Shown piece by piece: positions 30,900-39,456 of a DNA stretch of 39,929 nt (position 1 is the stretch's first letter; the number at the start of each line of letters is the position of its first letter). The stretch covers positions 1 to 39,929 of the forward strand of contig CANRMP010000016.1 of the NCBI GenBank assembly GCA_947631765.1, read 5' to 3'. Below the pieces are notes generated by a model. That model searched no databases. It was not told the DNA's origin and saw only the letters and a program-made list of their open reading frames with translations. The translations under genes and the position numbers were made by a program. Source of the stretch: an uncultured Clostridia bacterium (GTDB lineage: Bacteria; Bacillota; Clostridia; Oscillospirales; CAG-272).

Positions 30900-32609
30900 T
30901 CAGCTTTTTATTCTCCTTATCGGTTTTTTGGTGGGGTATCCCTTTTTATAGCTTTGAATAATCGCGCGGCACTCCTGCTCGCCCTCGACCGTGAAAATAA
31001 AATGCTCCGAGACGGGCATCAGTCTTTCAATTCTGTCCTTTTGGTCTGCCATGTAGGTCGGCACGCAGTTCAGCACAAGCTCTCGCCCGCCCTCCTTAAT
31101 TACCGGAAATTCCGCCGCCGTCCTGTCGACAAGCTTTCCGGTGCCGCAGGTCCTCTCAAGCACCATAAGGGGCTGTCGCCCGTAGACAATAATGCTTTTT
31201 TTGGCGCAAATATCCCGAATTTGAGCAAGGATCAACTCGGGGGAGAGGATAATATCCTCAAAATCAGAAAACACCTCGGCGTCAAGGTTTGAGGTGATAT
31301 TAAGCCTGAAATCCCCGTGAAGCTTAAAGCCAAGCTCCCTTGCAAGCGTAATATGCCCCACGTTTCCGACAAGCGCGTGAGAGGCGCCCGCCTCCCTTGC
31401 CCGCCTCAGCTTTTCTTTAACAAGGGGCAGCTCGCTGTCGGTAATGACAGGCGGCAGCAGCACGCCCGAGGCAAAATATTTGTCAAAGGCGTCAAGCGGA
31501 ATGTAATTTATGTCAAAAAAGTCGCTTTCAATCATTCGGGAGGGGTTGTACCATCTGGCGCTTCTTGTCGGGGTAAAGCTTTTTTTACTAAAGCTTTGCG
31601 GGAAAAGCCCCTCGGGAAGAGAGGCGCTCCTATCCTTTATCTCAATTTGAGGGCGAGGCGGTTTGCCCCTTTTTTGAAAGCTTTGCAGGGAGCGGGGAAG
31701 ACCTTTCGGAGCCCTTTGCTCGGTGTTCTCCCGCGTTCCGTTCATGTCGACAAGCTTTTTTGTATAATACCCGTCGGTAAAGCCCTCCCTTGAAAAGAGA
31801 TCTGCAAGATATTTTATCTCGTCCTCGGCGGCGTCCCGCCTTTCGTCCAGTAACATTCTGTAAACCGAGACCACCCCGCGAACATATTCGGGGGACTTCA
31901 TTCTCCCCTCTATTTTAAGCGAGCGCACCCCGCTTTCAAGAATTTCGCAAATGTGACCGGCAAGGCACATGTCCTTAAGCGAGAGGGGGTACCTGCCGTT
32001 ATAGCGCATACGGCAGGGCTGCGCGCACTCGCCTCTGTTGCCGCTTCGCCCGCCTATAAACGAGGAGAGAAGGCACTGCCCCGAGGCTGAAACGCACATG
32101 GCGCCGTGTATGAACATCTCGATCGGAATCGGCGAATTTGCCGCAAGATACTTAATGTTTTCACGGCTTAATTCTCTGGCGCAGACCATTCTCGAAAAGC
32201 CGAGACTGTGGAAAAATTGCGCGGCGGCAAGGCTGTGCCCCGACGCCTGAGTCGAGGCGTGCAGGGGAAGGTCGCAAAAAAGCTCTTTGACCTTTTTTGC
32301 AAACCCGAGGTCGGCGACGATCAGCGCGTCAACCCCGCTTTTGTACAAAAACTCGGTCTGAATAAGTGCGTCCTTAATTTGCCTGTCAAGCAGGGCCGTG
32401 TTCATTGTCACATATACCTTTACCCCCGCGGCGTGCGCCTTTTCGAGCGCTTCAAGCAGTGCGCTTCGGTCGAAATTTTTGGCGTTCATGCGGGCGTTAA
32501 AGAGGGTTGTGCCAAGATACACGGCGTCCGCTCCCGCCGCTATTGCGCCGCTGAGCGCCTCGGGCGAGCCGACGGGCGCAAGCAATTCGGGCGGCATTGC
32601 GCTTTTCAT
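30900..32609 (-). CDS. U32 family protein (RlhA/TrhP type)
   Basis: A 569-residue member of peptidase family U32. It starts PPELLAPVGSPEALSGAIAAGADAVYLG. The family core follows: IEMFIHGAMCVSASGQCLLSSFIGGRSGNRGECAQPCR, whose cysteines bind an iron-sulfur cluster in this group. E. coli relatives RlhA and TrhP hydroxylate 23S rRNA and tRNA using prephenate; peptidase activity is reported for others. The length and the C-terminal extension fit RlhA better than the short U32 proteins. It is the first gene of the minus-strand operon. Confidence 0.87.
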   Translation of the reverse strand: MKSAMPPELLAPVGSPEALSGAIAAGADAVYLGTTLFNARMNAKNFDRSALLEALEKAHAAGVKVYVTMNTALLDRQIKDALIQTEFLYKSGVDALIVADLGFAKKVKELFCDLPLHASTQASGHSLAAAQFFHSLGFSRMVCARELSRENIKYLAANSPIPIEMFIHGAMCVSASGQCLLSSFIGGRSGNRGECAQPCRMRYNGRYPLSLKDMCLAGHICEILESGVRSLKIEGRMKSPEYVRGVVSVYRMLLDERRDAAEDEIKYLADLFSREGFTDGYYTKKLVDMNGTRENTEQRAPKGLPRSLQSFQKRGKPPRPQIEIKDRSASLPEGLFPQSFSKKSFTPTRSARWYNPSRMIESDFFDINYIPLDAFDKYFASGVLLPPVITDSELPLVKEKLRRAREAGASHALVGNVGHITLARELGFKLHGDFRLNITSNLDAEVFSDFEDIILSPELILAQIRDICAKKSIIVYGRQPLMVLERTCGTGKLVDRTAAEFPVIKEGGRELVLNCVPTYMADQKDRIERLMPVSEHFIFTVEGEQECRAIIQSYKKGYPTKKPIRRIKS

Positions 32610-32655
32610 TCTTTCTTTCCTTTCTTGAGCCGAACGGGCAAGGGTTTATATATTT

Positions 32656-32684
32656 ATTATATCACATAAAATATTATAAATCAA
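32656..32684 (-). promoter_or_regulatory. Promoter of the minus-strand operon
   Basis: Minus-strand TTGATT (32679-32684), 17 bp ending TGTGA, TATAAT (32656-32661). It lies about 47 bases before the U32 start. Confidence 0.85.
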
Positions 32685-32759
32685 TAGCCAAGTAATGAAG
32701 GATAAATTAAGAGGCGGGGATAAAATCATTAACTTAATGTAAAAAATGTCTCTTTGTTA

Positions 32760-32788
32760 TTGAACCTTTGATAAAAAAGTGGTAAAAT
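32760..32788 (+). promoter_or_regulatory. Promoter of lgt
   Basis: TTGAAC (32760-32765), 17 bp, TAAAAT (32783-32788), about 42 bases before ATG 32830. It is divergent from the U32 operon promoter. Confidence 0.8.
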
Positions 32789-32829
32789 AAAAGAAATAAA
32801 ACGCCCGAACGAAAAAGGACAAAAATAAT

Positions 32830-33756
32830 ATGCACAACGAACTTTTTAAGATAGGCCCGATAACGATTTACGGCTACGGTCTTATGATTGCACTCGGAAT
32901 TATAGCGGCGTATTTTTGCGCCGTCCACCTTGCCAAAAAAACCAAGCTTAACCCCGACCCTGTTATTAATATTTTGATTGTCGGCGTGCTGTTCGGTTTT
33001 TTGGGCTCAAAAATACTGTATTATATCACTATTTTTGACGAGGTTATAAAGGACCCGACGATTTTACTTGATGTTGCCAACGGCTTTGTGGTCTACGGAG
33101 GGATAATTGCGGGAATTGCGGCGTCGGCAGTCTACTGCAAAATAAAAAAGCTCCCGTTTTTAGGCTACCTTGACTGCGCCGCGCCCGCCATTGCGCTGGC
33201 TCAGGGCTTTGGGAGAATCGGCTGTTTTCTTGCCGGCTGTTGCTACGGAGTAGAAATGGACTCTCCCATTTCCATAACCTTTAAAAACTCGGCGATAGCC
33301 CCCAACAATATCCCGCTTTTTCCCTCACAGCTTGTCTCAAGCGGACTTGATTTTATAAATTTCGCCCTGCTTTATTTTATTGCAAGAAGGAACAAAAGGG
33401 CGGGACTTGTCGGCGCGCTGTACCTTGGCTTTTACAGCGTGGGGCGCTTTGTTATCGAGTTTTTCAGAGGAGATATAGAGCGCGGAAGCGTGGGAGCCCT
33501 TTCCACCTCTCAATTTATTTCGATATTCACCGCGGCGGCGGGTATCGCGCTTGCGATTTTCCTTCTTAAAACCGAGCAAAAGGAAAAAGCCGAGGGAGGC
33601 GCCGCTCCCGCTTTAGAAACAGGCGACCCCGAAGCTGTTCCCGCTCCCGAAACAGGCGACCCCGAAAGCGCCTCCGAAGCCGAGGAAAAGGGCAATATTG
33701 CCGAAAAACCCGAAAATAACGAAAATACCGAAAACAGCGAAAACAGCGAAGAATAA
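32830..33756 (+). CDS. lgt: Prolipoprotein diacylglyceryl transferase
   Basis: Lgt attaches diacylglycerol to the lipobox cysteine of prolipoproteins at the membrane. Sequence hallmarks are ITIYGYGLMIALGI, VVYGGIIAGI and GRIGCFLAGCCYG (128-140, with the conserved Arg129), plus later GRFVIEFFRGD. The last 60 residues are unusual: an Ala/Glu/Pro tail with a duplicated APETGDPE block and an ENNENTENSENSEE end. Several likely substrates, the LRR lipoproteins, are encoded just downstream. Confidence 0.93.
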   Translation: MHNELFKIGPITIYGYGLMIALGIIAAYFCAVHLAKKTKLNPDPVINILIVGVLFGFLGSKILYYITIFDEVIKDPTILLDVANGFVVYGGIIAGIAASAVYCKIKKLPFLGYLDCAAPAIALAQGFGRIGCFLAGCCYGVEMDSPISITFKNSAIAPNNIPLFPSQLVSSGLDFINFALLYFIARRNKRAGLVGALYLGFYSVGRFVIEFFRGDIERGSVGALSTSQFISIFTAAAGIALAIFLLKTEQKEKAEGGAAPALETGDPEAVPAPETGDPESASEAEEKGNIAEKPENNENTENSENSEE

Positions 33757-33797
33757 CACACCTTTTTATAAAAAAACCGCAAAACGGAGGACTTTTT

Positions 33798-34769
33798 ATG
33801 TGTACCGCATTGACCTTTAATACGCGCGACCATTATTTCGGAAGAAATCTTGACCTTGAGTACTCATACCATGAAAGCGTGACAATAACCCCTAAAAACT
33901 TCCCGTTTTCCTTCAGAGGCGCGGGAAAGCTTGAGCGGCACTATGCAATTATCGGCATGGCGTTCGTTTCAAATAATTACCCGCTCTATTACGACGCCAC
34001 AAACGAGCGCGGGCTTAGTATGGCGGGGCTGAATTTCCCGAAAAACGCCGATTATAAGCCGTGGGCTGACGGACTTATAAACGTCTCCCCCTTTGAATTT
34101 ATCCCTTGGATCCTCTGCGACTGCGCAAGCGTCGCCGAGGCTCGTGCCAAAATTTCGAAAATGAACCTCTGGAGCGAAAATTTCACCCCCGAGCTGCCCC
34201 TGTCCCCGCTTCATTGGATTATAGCTGACAGGGAGTGCGCCATTGTTGTAGAATCGGTTAAAGAGGGAATAAAGGTTTACGATAACCCCGTCGGGGTGCT
34301 TACCAACAACCCGCCCTTTGACTTTCATATGTTAAATCTTGCAAATTATATGAATATAACAAGGGAGGAGCCGGAAAACCGCTTCACCGAAAGAATGGAA
34401 ATAACCCCGTACAGCCGCGGCATGGGAGCAATGGGACTTCCCGGCGATCTTTCCTCGGCTTCAAGATTTGTAAGAGCGGCGTTTGTAAGGCTCAACTCTG
34501 AGTGCGGAGAAGGGGAGGAGGAAAGCGTTAATCAATTCTTCCACATACTCGGCTCGGTTGAACAGCAGCGCGGCTGTGCAAGAGTGGGCAAAAAATTCGA
34601 AATAACAATATATTCCTCCTGCTGTAACACCGATAAGGGGATATATTATTACAAAACCTACGAAAACAGCGCGATAAACGCGGTACGCCTGCACTCCGAA
34701 AATCTTGAGGGCTCGGAGCTTGTCTCCTATCCGCTTTTGACAAAGCAGTACGTAAATTTCCAGAACTGA
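33798..34769 (+). CDS. Choloylglycine hydrolase family, bile salt hydrolase-like
   Basis: A 323-residue Ntn hydrolase. After Met1 removal Cys2 is the nucleophile. Arg16 and Asp19 (GRNLDLEYSYHES), Asn79 (MAGLNFP), Asn170 (LTNNP) and Arg223 (SASRFVRA) match the Cys2, Arg18, Asp21, Asn82, Asn175 and Arg228 set of Clostridium perfringens bile salt hydrolase. It would cut the amide bond of glycine- or taurine-conjugated bile acids, or of penicillin V in the sister group; the overall style favours bile salts. No signal peptide, so it is cytoplasmic. This indicates a gut habitat. Confidence 0.85.
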   Translation: MCTALTFNTRDHYFGRNLDLEYSYHESVTITPKNFPFSFRGAGKLERHYAIIGMAFVSNNYPLYYDATNERGLSMAGLNFPKNADYKPWADGLINVSPFEFIPWILCDCASVAEARAKISKMNLWSENFTPELPLSPLHWIIADRECAIVVESVKEGIKVYDNPVGVLTNNPPFDFHMLNLANYMNITREEPENRFTERMEITPYSRGMGAMGLPGDLSSASRFVRAAFVRLNSECGEGEEESVNQFFHILGSVEQQRGCARVGKKFEITIYSSCCNTDKGIYYYKTYENSAINAVRLHSENLEGSELVSYPLLTKQYVNFQN

Positions 34770-34799
34770 AGATTTCCATAATTAATATATAAAAAAACG

Positions 34800-34830
34800 T
34801 CTCACCGCGGCAGAAAGCGGTGAGATTTTT
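34800..34830. terminator. Terminator between the hydrolase and the convergent regulator
   Basis: Stem TCTCACCGC/GCGGTGAGA (34800-34808 with 34817-34825) with five Ts on the right and an A tract on the left, so it can serve both converging genes. Confidence 0.85.
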
Positions 34831-35044
34831 ATTTTGGCGGGGGATTTCGCCCTAAAAAATAGTCGGTCGAAACGTTGTAAAGCTCGCAAAGGGTCAGAAG
34901 GTGGTGAATGGGAAGCTCGTTTGCGCCTCGTTCGTATCTTGCATACATTGTTTGAGAGGTTCCGAGCGCTCTTGCAACCTCTTCCTGCGTCATGTCGTGG
35001 TCCTCCCGCAGGTCACGCATTCGCTTAATATAGGCGTACTCCAT
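34829..35044 (-). CDS. XRE family transcriptional regulator
   Basis: A 71-residue Cro/CI-type helix-turn-helix protein: MRDLREDHDMTQEEVARALG, then TSQTMYARYERG, then a YNVSTDYFLGR end. It has the DNA-binding domain only. It is divergent from the first LRR lipoprotein gene, and a perfect palindrome lies in the shared intergenic region, so it probably represses both itself and that gene. ATG 35044 follows GGAAAGAGGAC. Confidence 0.88.
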   Translation of the reverse strand: MEYAYIKRMRDLREDHDMTQEEVARALGTSQTMYARYERGANELPIHHLLTLCELYNVSTDYFLGRNPPPK

Positions 35045-35080
35045 GTTGTCCTCTTTCCGATTTATTAATAGTCTGTAAAT

Positions 35081-35135
35081 ATTATATCAAGTAAACAAGT
35101 TTACTATTGATTTTAGTAAAGATTTGTACTATAAT
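35081..35135. promoter_or_regulatory. Divergent promoters of the regulator and the LRR gene
   Basis: Plus strand: TTGATT (35107-35112), 17 bp, TATAAT (35130-35135) for the LRR lipoprotein. Minus strand: an extended -10 TGATATAAT (TATAAT at 35081-35086) for the XRE gene, with a poor -35. Confidence 0.75.
35090..35105. promoter_or_regulatory. Candidate operator for the XRE regulator
   Basis: The perfect palindrome AGTAAAC-AA-GTTTACT sits in the spacer of the regulator's promoter and one base before the -35 box of the LRR promoter. A bound dimer would block both. Confidence 0.65.
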
Positions 35136-35166
35136 TATATCAAAATTTACAGACCGGAGAGAAAGT

Positions 35167-36399
35167 ATGAAAAAAATTATCGCATTAATTTTGGCTCTGA
35201 GTGCCGTGTGGGTTCTTGTTGCCTGCGCCAGCCTCGGCGAAGATATATATAACACCCCGAGCCTGCAAGGCTCAACGGGAACCTTTGACGCCTTGGGGAC
35301 AAATAACGGCGAATCGGGCGACCTCTCGCAGGAAAGCGAGCCGACCTCAGACGGCGGGGAATTAAAATACCGCTTAAATGACACGAAGGACGCGTACACG
35401 GTAGTCGGCATCGGGGAGTGCGGGGAGGGCGAAATCGTCATTCCGAATGAGCACGAGGGACTGCCGGTGACCGCTATCGGCGACTCCGCCTTTTACGAAT
35501 GTACAAGGCTTACAAGCGTAAACATACCGGACAGTGTTACGGAAATCGGCTACTCCGCCTTTTGGGACTGCACGGGGCTTACAAGTCTTAAAATTCAGGG
35601 CGGCGTTTTGGAAATAGGCAACTGGAGCTTTGCGGGGTGTACGGCGCTTGCCGATATCACAATACCCGAGGGAGTGAATAAGATAGGCACGGGAGCCTTT
35701 GCGGGCTGCAGGAAGCTTACAAGCGTCACCCTTCCAAACAGCCTGACGTCTCTTGGCAGCCGGTGCTTTTATGACTGCACAAGGCTTTCAAATATCACGC
35801 TTCGGGGAAATATTGTAAAAATCGGCAGCTGGAGCTTTGCCGACTGCACCGCGCTTGAAGGTATTACGATTCCCGAAAGCGTCTGCGATATAGGGCGGGG
35901 CGCTTTTGCGGGTTGCACGGGAGTAAAAAGTATTACGGTTGAGGGTGAAAATCCTACCTTTCACAGCGCGGGAGACTGCCTTATTAATACAAAGGAAAAA
36001 ATTCTTGTCGCCGGGTGCAAAAAAAGCGTTATTCCAAGCGACGGGAGCGTGATAAAAATCGGCGAGGACGCCTTTTCGGGCTGCATTGAGCTCAAAGAAA
36101 TAAAAATTCCCGAAGCTGTACGGGAAATAGGCGATTTTGCGTTTGGCGGATGCGCCGGACTTGTGAGCATTAATATCCCGAGCGGGGTAACTAAAGTCGG
36201 CGAGGACTGCTTTGCATGGTGTCGGGGGCTTACAAGCGTAACAATTTGGCAAAGTGTAAAAGAAATCGGGAAAAACGCCTTTGAGGAGTGCGAGGCGCTA
36301 AAAGATATTTTTTACGAAGGAAATGAAACAGAATGGGCAAGGCTGTTTGCAAACGTCAGCCTTCCCGACGCCGTAACGCTTCACTTTAACTTCAAATGA
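35167..36399 (+). CDS. BspA-like leucine-rich-repeat lipoprotein 1
   Basis: A 410-residue lipoprotein with signal MKKIIALILALSAVWVLVAC (lipobox Cys20). A linker and a YRLNDTKDAYTVVGIGECGE strand motif follow, then about eleven LRR_5 (BspA-type) repeats of the form LTSVNIPDSVTEIGYSAF. One insert reads FHSAGDCLINTKEKILVAGC. Such proteins are displayed on the surface and often bind host or microbial ligands. ATG 35167 follows GGAGAGAAAG. The XRE regulator upstream probably controls it. It is the first of three tandem paralogues. Confidence 0.9.
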   Translation: MKKIIALILALSAVWVLVACASLGEDIYNTPSLQGSTGTFDALGTNNGESGDLSQESEPTSDGGELKYRLNDTKDAYTVVGIGECGEGEIVIPNEHEGLPVTAIGDSAFYECTRLTSVNIPDSVTEIGYSAFWDCTGLTSLKIQGGVLEIGNWSFAGCTALADITIPEGVNKIGTGAFAGCRKLTSVTLPNSLTSLGSRCFYDCTRLSNITLRGNIVKIGSWSFADCTALEGITIPESVCDIGRGAFAGCTGVKSITVEGENPTFHSAGDCLINTKEKILVAGCKKSVIPSDGSVIKIGEDAFSGCIELKEIKIPEAVREIGDFAFGGCAGLVSINIPSGVTKVGEDCFAWCRGLTSVTIWQSVKEIGKNAFEECEALKDIFYEGNETEWARLFANVSLPDAVTLHFNFK

Positions 36400-36403
36400 C
36401 ATT

Positions 36404-36432
36404 TTCCCCGACTTATAAAGTCGGGGAATTTT
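36404..36432 (+). terminator. Terminator of LRR lipoprotein gene 1
   Basis: An 11-bp stem TTCCCCGACTT/AAGTCGGGGAA with a 3-nt loop and four Ts, directly after the stop codon. Confidence 0.85.
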
Positions 36433-36482
36433 CAGTTTTGCCCGAAAAATAAAAAGCGCAAAATAAAATTTTTCCCTAAATG

Positions 36483-36511
36483 TTGCATTGTCTCAAAATA
36501 CGTGATATAAT
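36483..36511 (+). promoter_or_regulatory. Promoter of LRR lipoprotein gene 2
   Basis: TTGCAT (36483-36488), 17 bp ending CGTGA, TATAAT (36506-36511). The XRE palindrome is not repeated here, so regulation may differ from gene 1. Confidence 0.8.
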
Positions 36512-36549
36512 ATGAAAAGCGTTTTAGACTTTCAAATCAGGAGAAAAGC

Positions 36550-38868
36550 ATGAAAAAAATATTAGCCTTGATTTTAGCCCTTGCCGCCGCGGCAGTCCTT
36601 GTGTCCTGCGGAGGGAAGGATGAGGGTAAAAATGACCCCGACTCTCAAAATTCCGCCCAAACATCCGACAGTGCTGCAACATCCGACCAGACACAAAATC
36701 CCGACAACCAACGCCCCGAGGAGCAAGTGCCGCCAAGTGAGGGGCTGACCTATGAAATAAATGGCGAAAAGGACGGGTATATTGTCACGGGCACCGGTAC
36801 ATTCAACGGTACCAAGCTGAATATTCCGACAACCTATAACGAGCTTCCGGTAAAGGAAATCGGCGAATATGCCTTTTCGCAGAGCACAACTCTTACAAGC
36901 GTCATGATCCCGGGCAGTGTCAATAAAATCGGCTCGCGCGCATTCCACGGCTGCACAGCGCTCAAAAGTATTACGATTTCCGAGGGCGTTGCCGTGATTT
37001 CAGACTCCTTTATGGATTGCACGGCGCTCACAAGCATCACCATACCAAACAGCGTTACATATATCGCTCAGAGAGCCTTTCAGGGCTGCAAGGCGCTTGC
37101 AAGCGTCACCCTGCCAAACAGCCTGAATCAGATAGACAGCTATGTCTTTGACGGCTGTATAAGACTGAAAAGTATCACAATCCCCGGCGGCGTTAAAACA
37201 ATCTGCGCATATGCCTTTTCGGGCTGCTCGGGGCTTACAAGCCTTGAAATTTCCGAGGGGGTAGGGAAAATCAGCGAGAGCGCCTTTGTGAACTGCAAGG
37301 CGCTTGCAAGTGTTGCTTTCCCGAAAAGCGTGACGGAAGTCGACTCCGATGCCTTCTACGGCTGTACCTCGCTTACAGGTATAACCGTTGCGGACGGAAA
37401 TTCGGTATATCACAGCGCGGGCAACTGCCTTATCAAAACGGATGAAAAATCGCTTGTTATGGGGTGCAAGGCGAGCGTTATTCCAAGTGACGGCAGTGTT
37501 GCCTCAATCGAAAACTTGGCGTTTTGGGGCTGTACCGGGCTTACAAATATTACTATACCGGAAGGCGTAACATATATCGGGCGCGCCTTCAAGGGCTGTT
37601 CGGGACTTACAAGTATTACAATTCCCGAGGGGGTCAGTGAAATCGGCAGCGCCGCTTTTGAGGACTGCACAAGCCTGAAAACAGTATATATTCCGTACAG
37701 CGTAAAAGATATCGGCGACCTTGCCTTTGGCGGCTGTACCTCCCTTTCCGAAGTTCACTACGGCGGAGACCGTGAGCATTGGGATAAGCTGTCATACGGT
37801 ATCGGAATTCGGGAAGGAGTCAGTGTTTTCTGCGCACCGACTGCCCCCGAAGAAAAGCCGGACGACCCCGAAGCTCCCGAGACTCCGACAGGGGTCAGCG
37901 AGGGACTGAGCTATGAGAAGAATCAGGCAGGTGACGGCTACATAGTCACCGGCATGGGAGAATGTAAGGACAAGGTGATAAAAATTCCGTCAACCTACGA
38001 CGGACTTCCGGTTGTTGGAATAGCCAATTACGCCTTTGAGGCTTGCAAGGGAATAACGGGTCTTGTTATTCCGGGCAGTGTCGAAAGCATAGGTCTGCGT
38101 GCCTTTAGCAGCTGCAGCGGGCTTGTCGACATCGCAATTGAAGAGGGCGTAAGGATAATCGGCACAAACGCCTTTGAGTCCTGCACGGGGCTAAAAAGCA
38201 TTACCCTTCCGGGCAGCTTGACCGAAATAGGCGAATTTGCCTTTGCCTCCTGCTCGGGACTTGAAAATATTACAATTCCGGGCGGCGTTGCAAAAGTTGA
38301 AAACTATACTTTTACCGCCTGCAAGGGACTTACAAGCGTAACCGTTTTAAGCGGGGTAGAGGAAATTGCCGAGTACGCCTTTAATAACTGCACCTCGCTC
38401 ACGAGCATTTCGATTTCCGACAGCGTGACAAAAATCGCCGCCTATTCCTTCTACGGCTGTACCTCTCTTACAAGTATCACCGTCGCCGAGGGTAACACGG
38501 TCTACCACAGCGCGGGCAGCTGCCTAATAAACACCGCCGAAAAAACTCTCGTGTTCGGCTGCAAAGCAAGCGTTATTCCAAGCGACGGCAGTGTTACAAT
38601 AATAGGAAGCAACGCGTTTGAGGGCTGTGAGGGACTTACAAGCATCACTCTTCCCGAGGGTGTAACCAAAATCGGCGACTACGCCTTTGTCGGCTGTACC
38701 TCTCTTGAAAGCGTCCTTCTTCCTTCGACGCTTCGGCAAATAGGCACGGGAGCCTTCGACGCCTGCTTTATTCTTTACGATATCTACTACTCGGGCAGTC
38801 AGGCGCAGTGGTCGCAGTCCTTCGGCAATATCTTTAACGACGGCGTCAGAGTTCACTGCAAGGACTGA
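36550..38868 (+). CDS. BspA-like leucine-rich-repeat lipoprotein 2 (two LRR blocks)
   Basis: A 772-residue lipoprotein with signal MKKILALILALAAAAVLVSC (Cys20) and a Ser/Asn/Gln linker. It has two full copies of the domain seen once in paralogue 1. Each starts with an EGLxYExNxxxDGYIVTGxG strand motif, continues with LRR_5 repeats, and holds one YHSAGxCLI...GCKASVIPSDGSV insert. A proline-rich hinge (EEKPDDPEAPETPTG) separates the blocks. Internal duplication of a one-block ancestor is the simplest origin. A surface adhesin or binding role is inferred. Confidence 0.92.
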   Translation: MKKILALILALAAAAVLVSCGGKDEGKNDPDSQNSAQTSDSAATSDQTQNPDNQRPEEQVPPSEGLTYEINGEKDGYIVTGTGTFNGTKLNIPTTYNELPVKEIGEYAFSQSTTLTSVMIPGSVNKIGSRAFHGCTALKSITISEGVAVISDSFMDCTALTSITIPNSVTYIAQRAFQGCKALASVTLPNSLNQIDSYVFDGCIRLKSITIPGGVKTICAYAFSGCSGLTSLEISEGVGKISESAFVNCKALASVAFPKSVTEVDSDAFYGCTSLTGITVADGNSVYHSAGNCLIKTDEKSLVMGCKASVIPSDGSVASIENLAFWGCTGLTNITIPEGVTYIGRAFKGCSGLTSITIPEGVSEIGSAAFEDCTSLKTVYIPYSVKDIGDLAFGGCTSLSEVHYGGDREHWDKLSYGIGIREGVSVFCAPTAPEEKPDDPEAPETPTGVSEGLSYEKNQAGDGYIVTGMGECKDKVIKIPSTYDGLPVVGIANYAFEACKGITGLVIPGSVESIGLRAFSSCSGLVDIAIEEGVRIIGTNAFESCTGLKSITLPGSLTEIGEFAFASCSGLENITIPGGVAKVENYTFTACKGLTSVTVLSGVEEIAEYAFNNCTSLTSISISDSVTKIAAYSFYGCTSLTSITVAEGNTVYHSAGSCLINTAEKTLVFGCKASVIPSDGSVTIIGSNAFEGCEGLTSITLPEGVTKIGDYAFVGCTSLESVLLPSTLRQIGTGAFDACFILYDIYYSGSQAQWSQSFGNIFNDGVRVHCKD

Positions 38869-38930
38869 TAAATAACCTTTCCCGACTTTGACTTATTCAC
38901 TTTTACCTATTTTTCTTGGAGGAGAAACGC

Positions 38931-39194
38931 ATGAAAAAACTCATAGCCTTTATATTAGCCCTTGCCGCCACGGCAGCTCTTGTCGCTTGCGACGGGGATG
39001 ATGAGAGCGAAAAAACCATCGGCGGGTCTGACATGGCGGGAGTTGAAGAGCCTGCGGCAACGACCTCTTTGACGGGTTCGACCTCTTCCACCGCCCCGAC
39101 GGTACCGACTGCCCCGTCAATATATGCACAACAAGGAAAATGCCGTAACCATGCGGCTTTCAGCACATTAAAGACAATTAAACAACCCCTATAA
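38931..39194 (+). pseudogene. LRR lipoprotein paralogue 3, truncated by a mobile element
   Basis: The signal MKKLIAFILALAATAALVAC and a Ser/Thr/Pro linker match the two paralogues upstream, and GGAGGAGAAACGC is a strong ribosome binding site. After about residue 62 (PTVPTAPS) the sequence switches to an unrelated tail of some 25 residues (IYAQQGKCRNHAAF...) and stops. No LRR repeats follow. The break coincides with the start of the mobile element, so this is the 5' stump of a third LRR gene. It could still make a short lipoprotein. Confidence 0.8.
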
Positions 39195-39202
39195 TTACAC
39201 CT

Positions 39203-39246
39203 AAAACGCCGTAGCAAGGTTGGACAAGCCTTGATATGGCGTTTTT
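39203..39246 (+). terminator. Terminator near the element's left end
   Basis: AAAACGCC (39203-39210) pairs with GGCGTTTTT (39238-39246), enclosing a second stem CAAGG/CCTTG. The T run suits plus-strand transcripts and would insulate the element from the LRR promoter. Confidence 0.75.
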
Positions 39247-39282
39247 AAGTGAGTAGGATATGTCGCCGCAGCTTGAAAAGAG

Positions 39283-39450
39283 TTGCGGTTTTTTTATGCC
39301 CGAAAACAGGCGGTAACGTGGAACGTTAGGCGCGAAAAAGCCCTTGCAATACAAGGCTTTTCAGACACAAAAACGGCAAAGGCATACTGCAATACCAAAA
39401 CCGCCGAAAACGGCTTTCTAATATTCCACGCAGACCAAGAGAGGAAGTGA
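39283..39450 (+). CDS. Small conserved ORF of the mobile element
   Basis: A frame ending TGA 39450 encodes TWNVRREKALAIQGFSDTKT and then AKAYCNTKTAENGFLIFHADQERK. The sequence looks like a real, conserved small protein of Firmicutes conjugative elements. The start is unclear: TTG 39283 is the only candidate after the upstream in-frame stop at 39274, and no ATG is available. Coordinates at the 5' end are a guess. The function is unknown. Confidence 0.45.
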   Translation: MRFFYARKQAVTWNVRREKALAIQGFSDTKTAKAYCNTKTAENGFLIFHADQERK

Positions 39451-39456
39451 TGAAAC

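Noticed and set aside
36550-38868. DNA-level tandem repeats as a separate repeat feature
   Set aside because: The similarity is at the level of LRR_5 protein repeats; nucleotide copies are too diverged to list as a DNA repeat.
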